DNA of 64,000 nt. Origin: Sycobia sp. Sy_11. Its lineage: Eukaryota > Arthropoda > Insecta > Hymenoptera > Epichrysomallidae. The notes under the pieces were generated by a model. It had not been told where the DNA came from. It searched no databases and saw nothing but the letters and a program-made list of their open reading frames with translations. Positions within the stretch are counted from its first letter, which is position 1; every line of letters starts with the position of its first letter. The stretch is from contig JACCIC010000189.1 of NCBI GenBank assembly GCA_018907035.1, positions 601,501 to 665,500 of the forward strand, in the 5' to 3' direction. Of this stretch, positions 1 through 12,346 are shown in pieces. Made by a program: the position numbers and the translations under genes.

Positions 1-1125
1 TATTTTCGATGCCTCGCACTAATGCCTGGTATTTAAAAGCTAGCGGGTCTGTCGACGGAATCCCACCAAGAATGGATTCCTTGCTTAAAGCTAAAACTGA
101 AACTGGAGGAAATTGATAATTGTGAGAAAGATATTTTCATCGTTAAAAATACGTAGAGTATAGTATAATTGCACGATCGTCAAAATACTCTTTCAAGCTC
201 TAAAATGATGTGGATTGCAAATGTTGGGCTTCTTTAGAAAAAGTAAACGCCAAATTTAAACATGCTGAATAACATGTATTAATTTCATGTATTACACAAT
301 AGTTCACACAGTATATCAAAGTTAATTACAGAAATATAATAATTTGAAATTAAAGGAAGTAATAGGTCCTGTGAATGGGTGATAGTTGTGTCTTAAATCT
401 TTTCAGAATTAATTTTGACGACAGTTGGAATTATCCCACTCAATTCCGAGCAAATCCATCGCGCATATACGGTGACTTCTCGTTGCTAAAGTTTATAAAA
501 ACATAAATTACGCCTCATTTGAAATTTAGTATCTGAATTAGTTCTGCCATTAATATTTCTTTCAACTCTAGTGTTAGATGATTGTGATATTTAATGATAT
601 TCATAATTTAAGCATTACTTTAAACTATGTCAATAGTAACGCTCGATATTTGAATCATTCGATTGAAAATGGATCCTTGTTAAAATTAGCATGGCGTAAA
701 AATTAATATATTAAATCATACTGATATTAAACAACATTTTGATACAAGGGAGTTAAACACATGTTTTTTGACGAGGGCGTATTTTCATCGCCGGTGTTTG
801 TTGTCTCGTGCGATACGACACTTTTTAACACTCAATTGCGCATAATGTACTTTTTTTACGTGTATGATGACAATATATAGTAATAGCATATTGCGTAATC
901 GTATTTTGTTTTCTATTATATTTTTTAGGAAGAGAAATCGCTATTCCACCCCCGCGAGTTAAACGGACAAAATTGTACTTTGTACCCTGAGTATTAAAAA
1001 ATCTATTAATAATTATACTGTAATGCTACTAACATTTTTTAGCTGAATTACGACAAAAACATACCTTGGCTTATAAAATAAGTAACCGAAAACGTGAACG
1101 AGAGTATAGTTAAATAATAATTCAT
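1..1125 (-). CDS. Serine protease homologue, copy 1 (5' part, cut by window edge)
   Basis: The first two exons of a secreted S1-fold protein are visible. Exon 1 (1125-1065) starts at the only ATG that gives a signal peptide (MNYYLTILSFTF..., 20 residues plus one base) and ends at a CAAG|GTATGT donor. Exon 2 starts at 96 after a TTTCAG acceptor and runs off the left edge. It reads VLALSKES, then ILGG, then IPSTDPLAFKYQALVRGIEN, aligning closely with exon 2 of copies 2 and 3. The catalytic regions lie outside the window, so activity cannot be judged; by resemblance it is probably a pseudoprotease. The intron is phase 1, as in every other copy. The TATA box is at 1189-1196. The family assignment is secure; the single-gene model rests on splice-site reading only. 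Confidence 0.85.
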
Positions 1126-1188
1126 ATTGTAATATAATTAACTATTTTACTGTATGTAGTGGAATATATAGAAATGTCTATAGTACAT

Positions 1189-1196
1189 TTTATATA
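1189..1196 (-). promoter_or_regulatory. TATA box of copy 1
   Basis: TATATAAA on the minus strand lies about 65 nt upstream of the copy 1 ATG. Most other intact copies have a similar motif at a comparable distance. Confidence 0.5.
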
Positions 1197-1198
1197 TA

Positions 1199-3049
1199 CG
1201 TATTATTATGCTAATAAATTTCATAGAATGCGATAATATTCTTATATAATGAAAGACAAAATTAATTTTTCTGAATATAAAGAGATCTTAATTTCATAAA
1301 AAATTTATATTCAAAAAGATTATTTTCCAATAATTATATGATTATTTAATTATTTACATTTTCCATTGACATTATCTTGAAATACGTGATATACGCCATT
1401 TCTTGTCAAAGGAGATGAGAATATCTTTAGACATATATAAAAATATTCTCATATTGAAAGATAGATAAGAGTAATTCTATGGAACTTTTAACTTTTTGCG
1501 CTTGCCACGCTCAATCGTTAAGGCAAATAAATACCGAAGTAAGAAACAAGTTTCCTCTTATATAATGTATTAGAAATGAGATGCTGGTATATATAAAAGC
1601 ATTTGTATTTAGTGTGATGAAAAGCCGAGATAAAAGTTCTATTTATCCCATTTTGGGAGCATAGCGTCCAAAAATTTAATTTGCATATCGCTATAAAGAA
1701 GAAGTTGTTGTGTATCACGTGTAATAGAATGATAACATAAGCTTACTCTTAACAAAAAAGACCTATCCAAAAGTATGGCTATCTAAAAAAAAAAAGTGCA
1801 GACTAGAGTGCGTGCGTACTCCGATTTTTAAAAGTTCCACATTTCTCATTCTCTTAAGGTAGACGAAAATATAATTTTGTAGGAACAATTTAAATATAGT
1901 CCGTTCTATGTTCAGCTGATTCCAAATAACATATGCTTTAATTCTTTATACTAATTCCGATATCACCATATTTAAGTATGCTCTAGTTGGCTATCGTACA
2001 TTGTAAATACTTTGTTTTCGCATCTGCGTTTAATAAAACAACATTCCTGTTGTGATTATTTTCTTCTCAAGAAATGCAGTTATTTTTAGTATTATATTCG
2101 TATTTAAGATTTTGAAATATATGGACGTTTTACTATGTCTTTTACAAATATTTTAAATTCACGTCGTGCTAATGAAACTATTATCATTAAATGCATTTTT
2201 AATATATTTTAATATATTAAAAATTAATTTTAATATATCTTTAATACATTTTTAATATATTTTAATATATATTAGTTTTAAAAATCTAATTTAATGTGCT
2301 TTAATTTTTTAATATTTTGCAGGATAATTGCTATAAGCGTGATAATTAAATTTACACTTATTTTGAAAATCGATATCTGTTATTTTGAGCGATGCTCTTT
2401 TCTAAAACACTCTTTAATTTTTTAAAGCACTGTTTCATTTTTTCTGTATTTTGTAGAGCCAAAGATTTATATAGATGGAGTATCTTCATTTATTTGTTAA
2501 TTTCTAGATTGTCTAGATTTTCTAGATTTTCTAAATTTCTAGATTCTTAATTGTTCTAGAAAAAACAAAAAAACGTCTTTGGCATGCCGTGAACATAATT
2601 AAAAAAAATAAATGATGCTTAAAAGTGAAAATTTCTGGTTCTCGAGTCAACCTTAGCCATCGAATCGGTTTAGTTAGTGAGTTAGTTTTAGTGAATCTGT
2701 TCTAGCTGATCAGTTCGTGAGTCAGTTCGAATTAATCTTTCAGTTTCAGTTAGTCAATTTTAGATAATGAGAAAGTTCTGGTGATTGTTGTTAAAGTAAT
2801 TTATTATTTTTTCAAAATTTTTTTTGTGACTTTTTTAAAAAATGCTTATAATCTAATCCTGCCTGTATAGAATAGAACATATAGAGGACATACATACCTT
2901 CATAAAGACATATATCTACTATTTTTTTCTTCATTTTTTCAAAATTTATTTGTAGAGAATGCAATATTTATTTACAATATTATTAACTATTATGTAAATA
3001 TAGATAAAATTATACATTTATTATATAAATGTATAATATTTACTGGAAA
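1199..3049. other. Intergenic spacer between copies 2 and 1
   Basis: I see no coding sequence here. Around 2195-2275 there is a short tandem array built on TTTAATATAT, partly arranged as inverted pairs. At 2500-2560 there are repeats of a TCTAGATTT-like unit. At 2665-2760 there are degenerate AGTTAGTGAGTT-like repeats. The copy 2 polyadenylation signal lies just to the right at 3050-3055. Confidence 0.5.
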
Positions 3050-3096
3050 TTTATTTACTACAAATTGAACTATAGCAGTACCAGCGATTTAAAATT

Positions 3097-6000
3097 TTAA
3101 ATTACTACATTATCAACCGCTGGTACGACGTGCAGTCGATTATGACGAATAAATGCGTTATCGGGAAGAAGATCATTCATAAAAGCATGAATGGCATTCA
3201 CATGAGGCATCACCTTCACATACAGAGCTCCTATCCTAGTATTGTCACAATCAAGCGTAGTACTAGACAGAATTCCTATGAGGAGGTCATCCGCAATGAC
3301 AAGTGGACCACCTATGTCACCCTGTAAATAAATATACGTTTTTTTTGTCAATGTAAAAGGCTTACCTAGTTCGTATGATTATTAATAAACGAATAAAAAG
3401 CTAAATAACTGTATAATTATATCAAACGATTTTGTCATCACAAAACGAATTCAGCGTCAAAATCATGAAAATAACTGTTTGAAGTAAAGAGATACTATAT
3501 ATTGTAATATAATAATCTGCAATTATTTATTATTTTTTAGAAAATGTTTAATAATCCTCGTTATAAAATTGTTTCATGTATTGGTATTCAATCCCATAGA
3601 AGAACTTTTTTATTTTCTCTGCTACATTGCATTATATATACTATATTTTATTATTAATTTAGCTAATTTCAGAATATAGAAATACGCCTGTAATATTGGC
3701 ACATATGTTACAGCATAAGTTAACTTGACATCGATTTAAATTTTTAGATAAATTACGTAGTTGATAATTCGTAGAATAAATTATTTAACATTCTACCTGT
3801 GCATTATGCATAATAATTTTCAGTTTTGTAAAATATTGGTAAATAATTTATTAAAAAAATTTCCCTGATCAATATGAATTTCTGATGACAATTGGTATTT
3901 CTAAAGGAAGGATTAACAACTTAAAATTTTATTATAACGATGAAATAACTTACGAAACAGACTCCCGTCAGAGAGATATTAGGTCGAGGTTTGACTGTAC
4001 CGCACATATTGAAAGCCATCACATCCGCGGAATACCAGGCTTGACATTGGGCATCCTTGAGAATGTGAACTATGCTGTATCTTAACATCGGGCTCAAAGC
4101 TGCCCTATTTACGTCGACTACTCGTATACCAGCAAATACTTTAGTCGCAGCTTTATAGTATCCAAAGCCACTTATTACCGCGTTCGTATTTTGAAACTGA
4201 TGGCTAGGATCCGGTAATCTTACTGCATTAACAAGCGAATATCCACCAAGGAATACGAATCCAGCTAACTAAAAGTAAAGAATTTACTACTATAATTTGT
4301 AAAAATATGTAGTTACGTAATTTAGTATATTGGAATATTGTTGATCTACGTTGAAATGGATGTGTCTTATACACATATACACCTTCTCCCGTTAAACTTT
4401 CCAATAATCTGCAGATCGATCTCTCTATACAATTGAAGCTCCACGTCTTAGCAATCTGCATATACAAATCTTTTATTTATTTTACCATTACATTAATTAA
4501 CGAAAAGCTGCTCGCGCTACCTAGTTTGTTGGCAGACTTTCCGAGAGTGGTAAGCAAACATTCCAGTCTGTCGAAGAACGCAGCTTCCTACCGAAGCTCA
4601 GTGTATGTTAAATTGAATGTGACTTGAACTGAATTGAATTGATGAATAGATAAATAGATTTAAACTCAAGTAATAAATCACTCGCAATTTGACTTTTCTA
4701 TCCTTTCTAATTATTTTCATCCTGTTTATTGGAATTTTAACTAGTATGGCCCCACAATCCGGTGCAAGTAAGGCCCTAAGTTTGCATAGTTTCGAAAATT
4801 TCGAGAATTAATAGTACATATCAAGAGGCTTTTTTGAGGTAGACAGCGGTATAAAAGATGCTTCTAAATTTAAATTATCCAGAAATAAGGTAACCTACTG
4901 CATATATCGGTCTTCCGAAGAAGGAAGAATCAGCTAGAGGATCATATCATATCGTCATTTTCTAAAAATAGAAAGAAATGCTTTAATAGAAAGCCTTGGC
5001 GGAAGAAGCTAACATAAAAGAAGCTTGGCCAAAAATTAAAAATGCAGAAGAGAACCTTCTGACATCATGAGAATTCACTGTAAGCATTTTGACGTGTAAT
5101 ATTGTTCTTTATCAACGCGATGCCATTTACTTATATTTCAGAGTAATGACTCTTTCATTTCTAAAGAATTATTTATACTAAATTTTAAACAAAACTTTGG
5201 CCTCTTTAACTCTAATTTTATTTTATTTTTTAATATTAATAAATTTATTGGTTTATTGTATTGACTTTAAAATTTAGTTAAATAAAACTTTAAAAAAGTT
5301 CTTAAAAAGAAAAGTATATAAGCAACATGATACCTTATTTCTATATAATTTACAGTTAGAAGCATTTGCCATACTGCTATCGATCTTAAATAGAGCCTCT
5401 TGTTAACTACTATTAATTCACTAACAATTATCTTTATTTCTAAATTATTAACAATGACATTTTTTGAATTCTGCATTTTTAACTTCGTATGAGTGCTATA
5501 TTGTGGCAGCTTCCATACTAGTTTGTATCCCAATGCCCTACAAGCCAATAAGCGACATAATTAATTTTATACAATTTCTATATTCCTTATTAGTTCCCCA
5601 AATTTATTTTCTATATATGTTCATGCATTTCTGCATTGATAAATTATTATTGGATGATTATTGGAATCGATTTAATTAAATGATTCTATTCATATATTAC
5701 TATATGGAAAATATTAAACTGTGGCACCAAAATGTTGAAATAACGAAAACTATTAGTTTTCAAGCATAGCAACCGATAAATTTTCAAATAGTGACGTGAA
5801 ATTTTATAGAATTTCGATGTTTTGGGAAATTAACAGGGGGCCCTTTATTCTTATGTTCATACGGAATCCTTTTATGGTAAATTTAGAAAACTTACTAATT
5901 ATTATAAGGGTCTGGAAAAAGAAGGAAGGTACAGTAAATGGTTAAATGAAACTACACCAATAAGGAGATTGCAATAAAAATTTTACGTAAATCTTTATAA

Positions 6001-8734
6001 AAATTAGAAGCTTTCAAAGATTAGTAATCATAATATTCATTGCTATTGGACCTGCTAGTAAAAACAAAAAAATAAAATAAAATATATAGTGCAACTATGT
6101 ACAATAACAAATAATGTAATAATGGTCTGCTATTTATTTAGACTAATTGAAATACAGACCTATTTGGTAGACTGGATTCAATAGAACCCATCTTTGATTT
6201 TTTCAGTGACATTGTTAAATTCACACTGAATAATTACATTAATAGTAGATAATTATATTAAGAATTATAAATGCATTTAGTTGTCTCATTTAATGTACCA
6301 TTGTAGAAAAGTTGCATAATTTACATGAACAAAATTAGGTAATGATTCGTGAAAAGTGAGATAAATTATATAGGAGATGGGATGGCACAAAACAAAATAA
6401 AATAGAGTTTGCATAGACTACAGACTGTCCTAAAATAATACGAATTAAAGCGACTGATTGATTTACTTCTATTCTTAATAAAGTTTGTTCATGGGCAGGA
6501 TTATTATTAATACAAGAACATTTACTTGCATTAATAATAGGCATCAATTTATTATAATATTTTTGAAAAAAATTGTGAGCTAAACATTACATAGTTAAAT
6601 TAATAATAAATATATGTTTTAATATTGAAAGAAAATGTACCTCTATAACAGCGAGATTATGCAATATAAAAGAGGAATCAAAGACTGGAACAAATATGCG
6701 CGATATTTCTACTGGATAAGCTAACGAATTATTCAAATTTCTAGATCCCACCAAAAGGGAAAAGCTCTTTTCCTTTAACTCGCCAGTTTCTTCTAAGAAT
6801 ATGTTAGCGGCAGATATTGCGAAATAATGTGAGAGTATAGCAGCACCGCCCATTAATTTGAACTCGTAACTGTTATTTTCTATCGCTCGTACTATAGCCT
6901 GGTACTGGAAATTTATTAGCCCAGGGACTGGAATACCGCCTATGATTGTTTCTTTGCTCAGGGCTGCAACTAAAAATTAAAATAATCAATAATTGTTTCA
7001 AAAATATTTTGCTTGTAAAATATCTCGATATTTTATAGACGGGGATGGGGATGTATTAAACAACTCGCAAGATTAATGATAAAAAATATAAATAACCAAG
7101 TTGATAATCTCAGCACCTTTCAACGTGGCATTCAATAGTAAACACTTTTTAGATCTTGAATTGTAATTTCAAGGGCACGTTGAACAAAGCTTTGTTTTGT
7201 TTTTAATGCTAATGCAAACTTTTGACGCTCGATTTAAAGAGAGCGTATCGAGCGAACAAATTTTAATACATTCGCTCGAGAGACTAATGAATACTGATTT
7301 TAATACATTATATATGTTGAAGCTGATAGCGTATATTGTTTTCTTACTCATATTAAGTTGGAACATCGCTTTCACAATTGCACTAACGTCAATATTGCAT
7401 AATTTCTCGTAAATTATTCTTAAAATTAAATATTTTGTCGCGACATCATTATTTTAAAAAAGTACAGGGTCTGCTACCACCAGACTCTTATTGAAATTAT
7501 CGACCAAAATACACAAATTATATCTCAAAATTTGCTGTTTCATTATTTTTATTATACAAAATTTATTATTTTTATTTTTTTTTTTAATTTTGGTTTACAA
7601 GTATTTTGAATTGTTCAGGCATAAATATGTAGATGAAAGTACACTATCGGCAATGCATATTCTCCCTTAGCGAGCAGGTATGAAAATAGTGAATTTTACA
7701 ACTGGTGTAGGAGACGAAGAATGAATGCGAGACAACAATACTCCAGTAAGATCGACAGATTTATACTTTCATTTTTATACAGATTTATACTTATATTTTC
7801 ATGACTGCAGGAATTTCGGGATCTACGGTGTTTTTGAGATCAAATGGTTCACTCTCGGTTCAGTATGTAGATCACTCGATTGATATTGGATATTGACCGT
7901 TTCCAAACTGCGCCCGTCTCGATATCATTCGGTGGTGGCGAAATAATAAAAGCAATCTGAGCCTCGAACAACTCATAATTCTAAGTTGGGCTTTCATTAT
8001 GAACTATACTATGTATTTACATTAAATTGTACTATATATTTAATATAAATAACAAGTGAAAACGTAATAAATCTGTCTACACTAATTAATTTACTTGACT
8101 GCTACGATTAAGTCATTTATTAGTATAAATATTAATTGTTTTTCGCATCTGGAGATTTAGTTCTCTCATGCACTACTTGCAACTGTGCACTAGATGTTAA
8201 TTTTTATTATCACTTTTTTACAATACAGTTCTATCCACTATTCATATACTTTTGGTTAATCTTCAGACTGTCGGAAAGCCTATAATATAAGCTTGTCCTC
8301 TGACATGAACTTTGTATATAATTGATACGCGATAAAAGCCACTTTTAAAGGGCCTTTTCAAGGTTGAAATCCCGGCAGTCTAAAGGTTAAATAGAAAACA
8401 AGTTCGTTTACACGCAAATGAAGCTTGCATAAATGTATAAAATAGGATTTTTTGGAATATTTGAAATATTTTGAAAATTCTATTTAGAAGTCACATGCCA
8501 CATCATTCTGAACTCGGTCATTAGTAAATCAATATTAATTTAAAGCTTCCAATAATTAATAATTAATAAGTATAAATAATTTATTCGAATAAAAGAGAAT
8601 AACGTTTGTAGTATCTTATATAATATATATAATTCTACGATAATTTCTTATTTCAGTAATAAAAGACACGTACCTTGTCCTATGAAATAAGTAACAGAAA
8701 AAATGTATGAGAGAACTAACAAATAATGACGCAT
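3097..8734 (-). CDS. Catalytically dead secreted serine protease homologue, copy 2
   Basis: Four exons: 8734-8674, 6969-6641, 4268-3954 and 3321-3097, giving 309 residues with intron phases 1, 0, 0 and consensus GT..AG sites. Residues 1-25 form a signal peptide spanning the first splice. The IIGG start of the S1 domain is at 29-32, with almost no propeptide. The His57 region reads ISAANIF, so Asn76 replaces His. The Asp102 region reads LHNLAVIE, so the Asp is gone. The Ser195 region reads GDIGGP, so Ile238 replaces Ser. Cys42 and Cys58 are both absent, while the Cys168/182 (CQAWY...MCG) and Cys191/220 (GVCF, LDCDN) pairs remain. The tail reads FIRHNRLH. It is expected to be a secreted pseudoprotease without hydrolytic activity; its partner is unknown. 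TATA is at 8802-8809 and an AATAAA signal at 3050-3055. Intron 2 (6640-4269) and intron 1 hold no other gene that I recognise. Confidence 0.9.
4269..6640 (-). other. Intron 2 of copy 2
   Basis: A 2.4-kb intron bounded by GTACAT and TTTTAG. The stretch 4740-5100 is less AT-rich than its surroundings and looks like a decayed insertion, but I could not identify it. Short open frames in the rest are not coding-like. Confidence 0.5.
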
Positions 8735-8801
8735 ATTTTGTATATCTTAACAGACTATTGTACAGGAAGTATAAGAAACTTTAGAAAATGATCTGGTATA
8801 G

Positions 8802-8809
8802 TATATATA
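8802..8809 (-). promoter_or_regulatory. TATA box of copy 2
   Basis: TATATATA lies about 70 nt upstream of the copy 2 ATG at 8734, in the same relative place as in the sister genes. Confidence 0.5.
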
Positions 8810-10535
8810 CGCTTATACATTGTAAATTAAATACCCTTTATGGGAAAAAGATACGATAACATTTTTACATGATAAGAAACGAAATAAATTCTCTTGTCAA
8901 TTAAGTGGTTTATTGATTTTAAATTCTGAAATGGTTTGTTGATTTTAATTTAATTACGTTTGGTCGAATAATATCTACAGCACTTATTTCATTTACACTA
9001 ACAAGGGTAGTCTTCACTTATCCAGTAGAAAATTACCAAATTATCATCAGCATAATATGTATTTAATTTAACAATGTATCGCAGTTCAAAAAATCTGGTC
9101 TAAGGTCCATTAAGTTTTTCAAGGAGTATTTTTTCAGGTTACTGACAACCCGTCCATTAAAATTAAGACGATTCATGAGATGTTTTAAAAGTTATATAGT
9201 TTAATTAATTCAAATAGGCTTCTATGTGAATTTAGGAAGGTTTGCTATGTTTTTTATTTATTTTTATTTTTTAATATTTAACCTTCATTAACATTAATCC
9301 AGAAATATGATTCATGTACGCATAAAAATTATTAGCAGTTAGAAAACTATTTTTCTTATTTAATACATAGATATTCTATAACATATCATATTTTATGCCT
9401 TTTACTTTTGCTACTTCCGAAGTTCTTTTTTGGTCAAAGTAAGCTGGTAATATATTTTATTCACTAAAAAGTATGGAAGTTTTTTCGGACTGAAAAAAAG
9501 TTTCGGACCTAACGCTGTTTCTTCCTCCAGATATCAGTTCTCTAGAATTGAAAATAGTGTATATAATGAAGTACATCGTATATCGATACATGCCTCAGTT
9601 CTTAAAATGTTGTTCTCATTCTGACTCTTAGGTCTCACTGAAATAAATCTGGAGAACTAAGAACTTGAGAAAGGAGTAGCGATAGGTCCTAAAACTGTAC
9701 AAAAATCATCATTAGCTCTTCTTGTTAGATAATTTAACTAGTACTACAAGCTTACCTCTAATCAACATTTAGCTTAGGAAGAAAAGTGACGTATTGTAAC
9801 GAATTACGATTACACATACGTTTCACCAAGATTTTATTTTATTGATAAATACATAACAGAATTGAATGTATTTAATTTACACAGAATAATTTATTTTATA
9901 ATTAACGGAAATGATTGGAACTTTTTTGATATTTTTTAGCTTATGAATTCTCAGTTATTTGCTTGTAACATCGGGGTTTGTCACCCTTTCATACAATATG
10001 AGCTTTATCGCTAATAGCTCGAGATCCTTAAAAATTGGAGTATCGAAGTTGAATTATAAAAATACAAACTACTGATCGGCCTGGCTTACGGGTAGTACTT
10101 TTGACCCTGATACTGCTTCTATTACATCTAACGATCTGTTCTTCGAGTTGGTATTGAGATAGTCTGAGTTCATCTGAAGCGGATCTTAAAGCATATCTAA
10201 GAGATCTTGGAGAGCATCTTTTGGTTATCTTGAATCGTGTTCGCGGTGTTTCTTGAAAATCTTGTAGTGTGACGTTAAATTCGCAGTGGAAAGAATTGAT
10301 GATATTGAAATTATAGTGCTGTTAAGAATCGAGCTTATTTTAATCTCCGAGAGCAAAAGTGGTTCTACTTATGTGACTAACGTTAGTTGTCGTATGTTTC
10401 ATTCTTTATTTCTGATAGGTTATTAGAACTAGTTTCTAATTAATTTTTAGACCAAATGGGGTTAGTTTTGAACCGCGGGGGAATTAATAGTCTCGTGGCA
10501 GCGAAAGGCATTGAAAATTGAGGTGGTGCATCATA

Positions 10536-10571
10536 GGCACTTTCTCTCTCTCTCCCTCTCTCTCTCTCTCT
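10536..10571. repeat. CT/TCTC microsatellite
   Basis: An almost pure CT dinucleotide tract interrupted by CCC. Confidence 0.85.
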
Positions 10572-11955
10572 CATATGTGACTACACAGGTATCCTTTGAG
10601 TTTCGATTTTGTTAAACTCGTTTAATATGAAAAATAATTTCAATTAATCTAGCTGATTTCAAATTATACATATGCCGTTAATATGTATTACTGCAAAGGA
10701 ACGAGTTATAAATAAATTTTCATAAACGGTAACTTATCATTATTTGATTCAGTGATATTTCTCGATAATTTCTGTATTCGTACATTATTTCTTTCATTTA
10801 TATTTTTTTATTTCATTGATCTTTCACCTTTTTGTTTAAATAACTTTAACTAGAATGATATACTATAGCTTTTGTTCTTTTTTACAGTTTTAATGAAATG
10901 TTACACACATGTGTAATTCTATTTAATTAATTTCTTGTTTATTAAAATACGTATCGACCAACTGTGTTTATTAAACAAGTCCCTCAATTAATACAATCTA
11001 TCTAATACACAATTTAAATAATATCTAATCATGGGTATATATTATATAATTCAGTAAATGAACTGCAATTAAGCATTCCATTGAACTTCTCCTACGCTTA
11101 CTTTTTGTGTACTCTGTGTGCGATAGCTTTCTAAAATAGAGATACATCGTTTAGGGGTTACATAAATCAGGAACATCAAAAAAATTACCTTCTTCTCGAG
11201 TGCTAGGAAGTGACAATTATCAATTTTTTATTTACACATAATACAAAAAAAATATTTTTTTTGGAAGCTAACGAATGATTTTCACCGTAACAGTTTTGAC
11301 GTCCTATTTGGCATAAAAAAATTTTTTTTCTTAATTTATAATAAATTTTCAACTACAATAAACAGGATTTTCAAATTGCTGTCGATATCATTATGATAAC
11401 TTGAACAATTTCTTCAATTTAAGCAATAAACTAAAAAATGTGAAGTTGATTACTATTTTACTAGTAACATAATAATAATGGGAATTTCTGGTAGGTGTAT
11501 TTTTAAGCGATTAGTATGGATAAATTATAAAATAGGATTCACACTAAAATGTACAGGTAACAGAACGACTAGCCTACTTATCAAATGTATTGGAGCGTTT
11601 AGGGCCGCTTCCGAACAAAAAATCTGCAACAAAATAGTTACAGCAGTCTTTCTGTCAAATTGATTCTAAATAATATTTTTCAATGTTTACATATGATTTA
11701 AGTGAATCAAAAATTGATATAAAAAAAAACAAATTTTTTTGTGTAATCCAGACATAAAAGAGACAATGAAGATATGTTCTTTTTTATTCAAATATTCAAA
11801 TAAACATTTGTACCTTTTATTTCAACGAAATTTTTATTGCGAGCATTGTTTTCAATAGTTCCAAAATTTTTATCTTTTTACTGTAAATGATAGTTCATAT
11901 TGTCGCTTAAAGTAACACGAAGAAACACGAGAGAACTCGTGTAAACATGAGTGTC

Positions 11956-11958
<3 letters not shown>

Positions 11959-12014
<56 letters not shown>
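11959..12014. repeat. TA microsatellite
   Basis: An uninterrupted (TA)n tract of about 56 bp. Confidence 0.95.
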
Positions 12015-12020
<6 letters not shown>

Positions 12021-12346
12021 GGAAAAATCCTATTAGTGTCTCCAGACAAATATCTTAGAAGTAGTATTATTTTGCGGGCATTATAATAACTAAATTAAAA
12101 AACGTATACTATATATACATATTGATTTTAAATAAAAAAATTTTTTATAGAGTGGAAAAGATATAATGACGATGTTTATCCATATCATTTTTTTCCGTTA
12201 GATAATAAGATATCGCATTGGAAAAGATCAGTAAAATATTGAGCAATATTTTTATTGAAGCTAACTTTATTCATAGACCTATAATCACACGTTTAATACA
12301 ATTTTATATTTAACAGTAAATACTGCCTTGATCCATAGTTTATTAA

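Larger units (their letters stand above)
8820..12240. other. Intergenic spacer between copies 3 and 2
   Basis: No gene is supported. The spacer holds a pyrimidine run of CT repeats at about 10536-10571 and a long TA tract at 11959-12014. The open frame at 11478-11663 has no recognisable features and is treated as chance. Confidence 0.5.
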